The notes under the pieces were generated by a model that saw only the letters and a program-made list of their open reading frames with translations, did not search any database and had not been told where the DNA came from. DNA of 10,708 nt from Actinomycetota bacterium (lineage in GTDB: Bacteria > Actinomycetota > Actinomycetes > Streptosporangiales > Streptosporangiaceae), in the NCBI GenBank assembly GCA_003161205.1, contig PMOU01000365.1, positions 1,954-12,661 on the forward strand, in the 5' to 3' direction. Each line of letters starts with the position of its first letter. Positions within the stretch are counted from its first letter, which is position 1. Both the position numbers and the translations under genes were made by a program. Positions 6,964 through 10,708 of this stretch are shown piece after piece.

Positions 6964-6987
6964 TCAGCCCCAGTAGGTCGTGCGCAT
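6964..6987 (-). CDS. Seven-codon ORF encoding MRTTYWG, copy B
   Basis: On the minus strand, ATG at 6987-6985 is followed by CGC ACG ACC TAC TGG GGC and TGA (6966-6964): MRTTYWG. A strong AAAGGAGA Shine-Dalgarno (7001-6994) lies at good spacing. The same peptide is encoded 69 bp upstream by copy A (7033-7056). Within the ORF the copies differ only at the third base of codon 3 (ACG versus ACC) and in the stop (TGA versus TAA). Shine-Dalgarno and ORF are kept while the flanks are unrelated. This points to selection on the translated peptide, although a recent short duplication could also leave this pattern. No modifying enzyme lies next to it. Known minimal peptides of similar style are the MRYYH-type biarylitide precursors, which are cross-linked by a P450; no P450 is visible here. 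Function unknown. Confidence 0.58.
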   Translation of the reverse strand: MRTTYWG

Positions 6988-7011
6988 CGCGGGTCTCCTT
7001 TAAGGCGTGCT

Positions 7012-7032
7012 GGGCGGGTGCGGGGGGCGGGG
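7012..7032 (+). other. G-quadruplex-type G-run cluster between the two MRTTYWG ORFs
   Basis: Four plus-strand G-runs of 3, 3, 6 and 4 bases, separated by loops of 1, 3 and 1 bases (7012-7032), match the canonical quadruplex pattern. The cluster fills the spacer between the two heptapeptide ORFs. The minus-strand transcript would be C-rich here. The last run pairs with CCCC at 7037-7040 (GGGG-TTAG-CCCC), which encloses the copy A stop codon. Such runs also arise by chance at high GC, so function is uncertain. Confidence 0.35.
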
Positions 7033-7056
7033 TTAGCCCCAGTAGGTGGTGCGCAT
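7033..7056 (-). CDS. Seven-codon ORF encoding MRTTYWG, copy A
   Basis: On the minus strand, ATG at 7056-7054 is followed by CGC ACC ACC TAC TGG GGC and TAA (7035-7033): MRTTYWG. A strong GGAAGGAG Shine-Dalgarno (7070-7063) precedes it by 6 nt. This is the promoter-proximal copy of a tandem pair, with copy B (6964-6987) downstream on the same strand. It lies divergently upstream of DGC2, as MRGDGWA lies upstream of DGC1. The motif TTGTAAG (7076-7070) just upstream also occurs upstream of MRGDGWA (5167-5161). The peptide is too short for any standard gene caller. Candidate roles are a signal or RiPP-like precursor, a leader peptide, or translation of an antisense transcript reaching into DGC1. 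None can be chosen from the sequence. Confidence 0.58.
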   Translation of the reverse strand: MRTTYWG

Positions 7057-7203
7057 GGCGGGCTCCTTCCTTACAACGTGCCGCTACCTAGGACGGCTCA
7101 CGCGGGCGGACCGGGATGGCTGAAATGGTGAGATTTCCGCTTATTCATCTTGCGGTCCGATACCGATGGGTGACCAGCCCGTCGGGGCGGGCCGCAGGGA
7201 AAT

Positions 7204-7254
7204 ATGTCACGTGCGAGTAGTCGCGTATTGACGGCAAGTTTGTTCATGCTGTGA
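7204..7254 (+). CDS. Short upstream ORF before DGC2 (16 codons), candidate leader peptide
   Basis: ATG at 7204, preceded by CAGGGAAAT, opens MSRASSRVLTASLFML, ending at TGA 7252-7254. It aligns with the start of the upstream ORF before DGC1: shared GGGA-RR-T-ATG initiation region, in-frame S-S-[H/R]-V-[F/L]-T-[V/A], and a three-base length difference between ATG and that stretch. Substitutions in the shared part are V/A, H/R, F/L and V/A plus a silent GTT/GTA. The ORF ends 77 nt before the DGC2 ATG. It probably regulates the cyclase, or it reflects conserved leader structure, since the dyad lies within it. The two explanations cannot be separated from two copies. Confidence 0.38.
   Translation: MSRASSRVLTASLFML
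7213..7234 (+). promoter_or_regulatory. Conserved dyad element before DGC2
   Basis: GAGTAGTCGCGTATTGACGG (7215-7234) is the partner of the element at 5426-5445, with 17 of 20 bases identical. Its dyad is GCGA-GTAG-TCGC (7213-7224). Compared with GTGA-GTAG-TCAC before DGC1, one base changed in each arm in a compensating way. The distance from the dyad to the cyclase ATG (107 nt versus 105 nt) is also conserved and supports ATG 7332 as the DGC2 start. Confidence 0.5.
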
Positions 7255-7331
7255 CAAAGTAGGACGTGAGCCGGCCCTTTGCCCAGCTGAGGTCGGCTTG
7301 GACGCGGACACCGAAGGCCAGGGAGGCACCC

Positions 7332-8705
7332 ATGGATGCCACCTCCCGGCCACCTGGACGTGAGCGAGCGCTGAACGTCCGGGCTTGGCCGATCTGGGCC
7401 CTGTCGCGACCCTTGATGAGCTTCATCGTGATAGTGGTGCTGGCTAACGCGACCGCGATAGGGGTCAGCGCGGCATCGCTGTCCGTACATGCTCACGACC
7501 TGATTGTGTTCGGCTTCTTGCTAGCGTGCAATGCGGCCACTGTCGAACTTACCCGGCGGCCGAGCGACCACGAAGGCAACGTCAAGGACGTTTACGCGAT
7601 CTGGGAGCTGCCCGTCGTTGTCCTGCTGCCTCCGCTTTACGCGCTTCTCATGCCCGCCGTTCGCTTTGCCCTGCTCCAATGGCGTGTCCGGCATGGCTCT
7701 GTCCACCGGCGCGTGTTCAGCGCCGCGGCGATCGGCATAGCTTACGGCTCCGCTTCCCTTACTTTCAGGACTCTCGCGCATCTTGCGCGAGGTGCCGAGC
7801 CGACTCCGGTACGTGACATAGGCGTCTGGCTCCTCCTCGTGGCGGCCTGCGCGATGGTGCAGTGGGCCGTCAACCAGGCCGTGATCCTGACCGCGATCAA
7901 GATGGCGGCCCCCGAGACCAGCGTGCGGGAAATGCTCTTCGGCGGCGAATCGCTGCACAACGACGTCACCGAGCTGTGCGTCGCCGTTCTCGTCACGCTG
8001 GCGATAGCGATGAGCCTGTTCACGGTGGTGGTCGCGCTGCCTCTTGTGACGTTGCTCCAGCGCTCCTTCCGGCATGCTCAGCTGCTCAAGGATTCCCGGG
8101 CCGATTCCAAGACGGGTCTGCTGAACGCGGCGACCTGGGAGCGCGAGTCGACGGCGGAGGTCGCGCGGGCGGTGCGGACCAGGACGTCGCTGGCCGTGGC
8201 GCTGCTGGACATCGACAAGTTCAAGGGGATCAACGACACCTACGGTCACCTGGTCGGCGACCAGGTCATCAAGGAGATAGCCCGCACGCTGAACAGCCTG
8301 CTGCGCGACTACGACCTCGCCGGGCGGTTCGGCGGGGAGGAGTTCTCTCTGCTGCTGCCCCAGACCCGGGCGGTCGACGCCTTGCGCATCGCCGAGCGTG
8401 TCCGCGAGAACATCGCCGCGCTGCGGATCGTCGCTCCCGGCGCGTCCGGCGGCGAACGGGTGCATGTCACCGTGTCGATCGGGGTGGCGGCGCTGGACAG
8501 CGGGAGCCGGCGCGAGTTCGCCGACCTGATGGCGGCGGCTGACGCGGCGTTGTACCGGGCCAAGGCCGGCGGCCGGGATCAGGTGCAGATGATCAGCACG
8601 ACCAGGGGCCTGAGCGCGGTCAGCAGCATCGAGCGTGCGGGCGGCCCAGCCGCCGACGCGCCCAGCATGTTCCGCCGCCCGGCGGGCCGCGCCGTGAGCT
8701 CGTGA
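7332..8705 (+). CDS. Membrane-anchored diguanylate cyclase DGC2 (GGDEF domain)
   Basis: Paralogue of DGC1, predicted to synthesise cyclic di-GMP at the membrane; 457 aa from ATG 7332. I prefer this start to GTG 7266 because GGGAGG sits 5 nt upstream, the alignment with DGC1 begins shortly after it, and the dyad-to-start distance then matches. Layout: hydrophobic segments from about residue 25 to 240, then the GGDEF domain with LLDIDKFKGIND, RDYD inhibition site (325-328) and GGEEF (334-338), all intact. By eye the GGDEF half is almost identical to DGC1 (roughly 85-90%), while the membrane half is only about half identical. The two may therefore feed one c-di-GMP pool in response to different inputs. 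The tail keeps a short P-S-x-F-R-R match with DGC1. The stop lies 5 bp from the end of the convergent lipoprotein gene, with no terminator visible between them. Confidence 0.92.
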   Translation: MDATSRPPGRERALNVRAWPIWALSRPLMSFIVIVVLANATAIGVSAASLSVHAHDLIVFGFLLACNAATVELTRRPSDHEGNVKDVYAIWELPVVVLLPPLYALLMPAVRFALLQWRVRHGSVHRRVFSAAAIGIAYGSASLTFRTLAHLARGAEPTPVRDIGVWLLLVAACAMVQWAVNQAVILTAIKMAAPETSVREMLFGGESLHNDVTELCVAVLVTLAIAMSLFTVVVALPLVTLLQRSFRHAQLLKDSRADSKTGLLNAATWERESTAEVARAVRTRTSLAVALLDIDKFKGINDTYGHLVGDQVIKEIARTLNSLLRDYDLAGRFGGEEFSLLLPQTRAVDALRIAERVRENIAALRIVAPGASGGERVHVTVSIGVAALDSGSRREFADLMAAADAALYRAKAGGRDQVQMISTTRGLSAVSSIERAGGPAADAPSMFRRPAGRAVSS

Positions 8706-8710
8706 CCGGT

Positions 8711-9139
8711 TTAGGCGTCTGTGGTCGAGGGGGTAGGGACGGCCAGGACGGCGAGGATCGCGGCGCTGCTGGTGTGGCACTGCGACGCGTTACCGGTGCT
8801 CAGCACCTCCGGGGTGGCGTACCCCTGGCAGGTCCAGCCGCTCACCGTGACCGGCGCGCCGCCGCCGTTACCCTGCACCTGGCCGCTCCTGACCTTGGCC
8901 GCGTACTCGGCCTCGATGCGCAATGCCGTGCCGCAGTCGACGGTGCCCCTGGCGACCTTGATGATGACCGGCACATTCACGGCGGTAAACGCGGTACCGC
9001 AGGTCGCGCCGACCCCGGCGGACCCTGGGCTCGAGGTCGTCTTCGCCGATGAGCAGCCCGCGAGCAGTCCGGCGCAGCAGGTCACCATGAGCACGGCCAG
9101 GCCGGCCCGGGAACCCCCCGGCCGCCCCTGCCGTCGCAC
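8711..9139 (-). CDS. Small secreted lipoprotein with four conserved-looking cysteines
   Basis: Predicted exported lipoprotein of unknown function, 142 aa. The N-terminus is basic (MRRQGRPGGSR), followed by a hydrophobic core (AGLAVLMVTCCAGLL) and a lipobox LLAG-C with the lipidated Cys at residue 29. A Ser/Thr/Gly linker then leads to a compact domain with four cysteines (ATCGT, VDCGT, WTCQG, SQCH), likely two disulfides outside the membrane. This pattern (CGTAL...AEYAA...V.GWTC......C) recalls small secreted actinobacterial domains, but I cannot name the family. The GTG at 9139 follows a GGAG; an in-frame GTG at 9154 is possible but has a poorer ribosome site. It is convergent with DGC2 and divergent from argC, sharing the ARG-box region. 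A functional tie to either neighbour is not shown. Confidence 0.75.
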   Translation of the reverse strand: MRRQGRPGGSRAGLAVLMVTCCAGLLAGCSSAKTTSSPGSAGVGATCGTAFTAVNVPVIIKVARGTVDCGTALRIEAEYAAKVRSGQVQGNGGGAPVTVSGWTCQGYATPEVLSTGNASQCHTSSAAILAVLAVPTPSTTDA

Positions 9140-9179
9140 GCCACCCCGCTCCACATGGCCAGCCTATGGCTCTTCGCAG

Positions 9180-9216
9180 GTTGCATATTAATGCGACATG
9201 ATGAATACTCTTCCAA
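9180..9216. promoter_or_regulatory. Two ARG-box-like sites (ArgR operator) overlapping the argC promoter
   Basis: Box 1, TTGCATATTAATGCGA (9181-9196), is an imperfect palindrome with a perfect GCAT-ATTA-ATGC core. Box 2, TGAATACTCTTCCA (9202-9215), carries the TGAAT half-site of the ARG-box consensus with a weaker second half. Their centres are about 20 bp apart, the two-helical-turn spacing usual for paired ARG boxes. ArgR with bound arginine represses argCJBD in actinobacteria. The lipoprotein gene is transcribed away from the same region and could be affected. Confidence 0.6.
9181..9209 (+). promoter_or_regulatory. Candidate argC promoter
   Basis: TTGCAT (9181-9186) and AATACT (9204-9209), separated by 17 bp, make a plausible -35/-10 pair. 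Initiation would fall near 9216, giving a leader of about 35 nt. Each hexamer lies within one of the two ARG-box-like sites, so bound ArgR would block polymerase directly. The matches are partial, but the spacing is ideal. Confidence 0.5.
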
Positions 9217-9249
9217 GATAGCGCAGACGCGAGGGACGGGTCCAGGCAA

Positions 9250-10299
9250 ATGGGTGCGAGGGTAGCGGTGGCGGGGGCCAGCGGCTACGCCGGAGGCGAA
9301 CTACTGCGCCTGCTGGCTGGCCACCCCGAGCTCGAGATCGGTCCGCTGACCGCGGCCAGCAACGCCGGGACACCGGTGACCGCGATTCATCCGCAGCTGA
9401 CCGGCCACCCCCGCCTCGACGACCGCGTGTTCAGCCCCACCGATCCGGACCTTCTCGCCGACGCCGACCTGCTCTTCACGGCTCTCCCGCATGGCGAGTC
9501 CGCCCAGCTGGCCGCGCTGCTGCCGGCCCAGCTCAAGATCATCGACCTGGGCGCCGATTTCAGGCTCGCTGACGCGCAGGCCTGGACGCGGTACTACCCG
9601 ACACCCTACGCGGGGCAGTGGACCTACGGACTACCCGAGCTGCCCGGAGCCCGCGAGGCGATCAAGGCCTCGACGACGGTGGCCGCGCCCGGCTGCTATG
9701 CCACCGCCTCGATCCTCGGCCTGGCCCCGCTGCTGGCGGCGGGGCTGGCCGACCCGGCCGACATCGTGATCGTCGCCGCCTCGGGTACCTCGGGCGCGGG
9801 CCGCTCGCCCCGCCCCGACCTGCTCGGCAGCGAGGTGATGGGGTCGATGTACGCCTATCAGGTCGGGGGAACGCACCGGCACACGCCAGAGATAGAACAA
9901 GCCCTTTTTTCGGAACGGGCCGGGCTATCAGCGTCCAGCCCGGTGACTGTCTCGTTCACGCCGTCGCTCGCCCCGATGTCACGGGGCATCCTGGCGACCT
10001 GCACCGCGAGCTCAAGCGCCTCGGCGGGCCAGCTGCGGGAGGCGCTGCACGACGCCTACGGGTCAGAGCCGTTCGTCCAGCTGCTGCCCGAGGGCCGGTG
10101 GCCTGCCACGGGCGCGACCCTCGGCGCCAACATCGCTCATCTGCAGGTGGCGGCCGACACTCACGCCGGCCGTGCCGTCGTCGTCTGCGCCCTGGACAAC
10201 CTGGTCAAGGGCGCGGCCGGCCAGGCGGTCCAGATCGCCAACCTCATGCTCGGCCTGCCGGAAACCACCGGCCTGACCGCATACGGAGTAGCGCCATGA
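9250..10299 (+). CDS. argC: N-acetyl-gamma-glutamyl-phosphate reductase
   Basis: Catalyses the NADPH-dependent reduction of N-acetylglutamyl phosphate to the semialdehyde, the third step of arginine synthesis, in the cytoplasm. The 349-aa length is typical. The nucleotide-binding loop GASGYAGGE occupies residues 9-17. The catalytic cysteine is Cys149 in APGCYATAS, and the conserved histidine region is GGTHRHTPEIE (His209, His211). The C-terminus LDNLVKGAAGQAVQ is the family's usual ending. The start gives the expected MGARVAVAGASG; only weak AGG or GAGGG elements precede it. The stop overlaps the argJ start (ATGA), so translation is probably coupled. Paired ARG-box-like sites upstream indicate arginine repression. 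Confidence 0.97.
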   Translation: MGARVAVAGASGYAGGELLRLLAGHPELEIGPLTAASNAGTPVTAIHPQLTGHPRLDDRVFSPTDPDLLADADLLFTALPHGESAQLAALLPAQLKIIDLGADFRLADAQAWTRYYPTPYAGQWTYGLPELPGAREAIKASTTVAAPGCYATASILGLAPLLAAGLADPADIVIVAASGTSGAGRSPRPDLLGSEVMGSMYAYQVGGTHRHTPEIEQALFSERAGLSASSPVTVSFTPSLAPMSRGILATCTASSSASAGQLREALHDAYGSEPFVQLLPEGRWPATGATLGANIAHLQVAADTHAGRAVVVCALDNLVKGAAGQAVQIANLMLGLPETTGLTAYGVAP

Positions 10300-10708
10300 G
10301 CGTGACCGCACCACAGGGTTTCCGGGCTGCCGGGGTGATGGCCGGACTGAAAACCTCCGCCGACCCGGACGTCGCCGTCGTCCTGAACGACGGGCCTTCG
10401 CGCTCCGCCGCCGCCGTGTTCACCACCAACCGGGTGCAGGCCGCGCCGGTACTCTGGACCCGCCAGGTGGTGCGGGGCGGCCGGGTCCGGGCCGTGGTGC
10501 TCAACTCCGGCGGCGCCAACGCCTGCACCGGCCCGCTCGGCTTCCAGGACACCCACGCCACCGCCGAGCACCTGGCCGCGGCCATCGGCGGGGAAGATGC
10601 GAGCGCCGGGGAGATCGCCGTCTGCTCGACCGGCCTGATCGGTGAGCGCCTGCCCATGGACAAGCTTCTCCCCGGGGTCGACGCCGCGGTCGCGCAAGCC
10701 TCCCGGGC
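10296..10708 (+). CDS. argJ: Bifunctional glutamate N-acetyltransferase / ornithine acetyltransferase (3' partial)
   Basis: ArgJ transfers acetyl from N-acetylornithine to glutamate, closing the cyclic arginine pathway; some family members also use acetyl-CoA. The gene starts at ATG 10296, overlapping the argC stop by four bases, and is cut by the window end after 137 codons. The visible part reads MSVTAPQGFRAAGVMAGLK and includes FTTNRVQAAPV, LNSGGANACTG and CSTGLIGERLPM, all characteristic of the ArgJ alpha region. The autocleavage threonine that separates alpha and beta chains lies beyond the window. The order argC-argJ, presumably followed by argB and argD, is standard in actinobacteria. 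Confidence 0.95.
   Translation, partial: MSVTAPQGFRAAGVMAGLKTSADPDVAVVLNDGPSRSAAAVFTTNRVQAAPVLWTRQVVRGGRVRAVVLNSGGANACTGPLGFQDTHATAEHLAAAIGGEDASAGEIAVCSTGLIGERLPMDKLLPGVDAAVAQASR

Larger units (their letters stand above)
6900..7331. other. 432-bp gap between the two diguanylate cyclases
   Basis: No long gene is supported in this gap. From the left it holds the GC hairpin, the tandem minus-strand MRTTYWG ORFs with the G-run cluster between them, a stretch at 7080-7195 with only minor repeats (GCCCG/CGGGC arms at 7177-7192), the short plus-strand upstream ORF with the dyad, and the untranslated lead-in to DGC2. A frame continuous with DGC2 is open from GTG 7266, but the supported start is ATG 7332. 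No convincing promoter hexamers were found on either strand. Confidence 0.5.

Noticed and set aside
7266..7331. 22-residue N-terminal extension of DGC2 from GTG 7266
   Set aside because: There is no good Shine-Dalgarno at 7266 and the extension has no counterpart in DGC1. ATG 7332 has GGGAGG at 5 nt and matches the conserved dyad-to-start distance.
7521..8780. Long minus-strand reading frame (419 codons) opposite DGC2
   Set aside because: Its Arg/Gly/His-rich composition is typical of an antisense shadow in high-GC DNA; the plus strand encodes an intact GGDEF protein.
9198..9221. Plus-strand seven-codon ORF MMNTLPR upstream of argC
   Set aside because: It has no Shine-Dalgarno and lies inside the ARG-box/promoter region, so it is probably not fully transcribed. 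It does not fit M-R-x3-W-[G/A].
1..10708. tRNA, rRNA, CRISPR array, insertion sequence or attachment site
   Set aside because: None seen: no cloverleaf-like sequence, no regularly spaced repeats, no transposase or integrase coding sequence and no terminal inverted repeats around the accessory block.

Overview
The window is high-GC DNA whose coding sequences have strongly G/C-rich third positions. It carries an actinobacterial housekeeping backbone: pheS-pheT at the left edge and the start of the arginine operon (argC-argJ) at the right. PheS has the actinobacterial-type CxxC...CxxC stretch, and short cytoplasmic and lipoprotein genes fit Actinomycetota. I cannot name a genus. Between the two housekeeping blocks lies about 5.4 kb of accessory DNA.

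Layout: (1) pheS (5' end cut by the window) and pheT, 1 nt apart, one operon for phenylalanyl-tRNA synthetase. (2) A major-facilitator transporter with no usable Shine-Dalgarno, possibly read from a leaderless transcript. (3) A 426-bp gap, a membrane-anchored diguanylate cyclase (DGC1), a 432-bp gap, and a paralogous membrane diguanylate cyclase (DGC2). Both cyclases have an intact GGEEF active site and an intact RxxD product-inhibition site. (4) A convergent small lipoprotein gene. (5) A divergent promoter region with two ARG-box-like sites, then argC and argJ with overlapping stop and start (argJ runs off the window).

The unusual content sits in the two gaps. On the minus strand, each gap carries seven-codon ORFs with strong Shine-Dalgarno sequences: one encodes MRGDGWA (upstream of DGC1), and two in tandem both encode MRTTYWG (upstream of DGC2). 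The two MRTTYWG copies differ only silently within the ORF. All three fit M-R-x-x-x-W-[G/A]-stop. On the plus strand, each cyclase is preceded by a related short upstream ORF containing a 20-bp element (17/20 identical). That element includes a four-base-pair dyad with compensatory changes, and it lies at a near-constant distance from the cyclase start (105 versus 107 nt).

The repeating unit is therefore: divergent micropeptide ORF(s) <- | -> short upstream ORF with dyad -> membrane diguanylate cyclase, present twice. I infer a duplicated micropeptide/c-di-GMP cassette. Whether the heptapeptides are signals, RiPP-like precursors, leader peptides or regulators is not decidable from sequence alone. 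No modifying enzyme or dedicated peptide receptor is visible here, other than the undefined membrane domains of the cyclases and the transporter.
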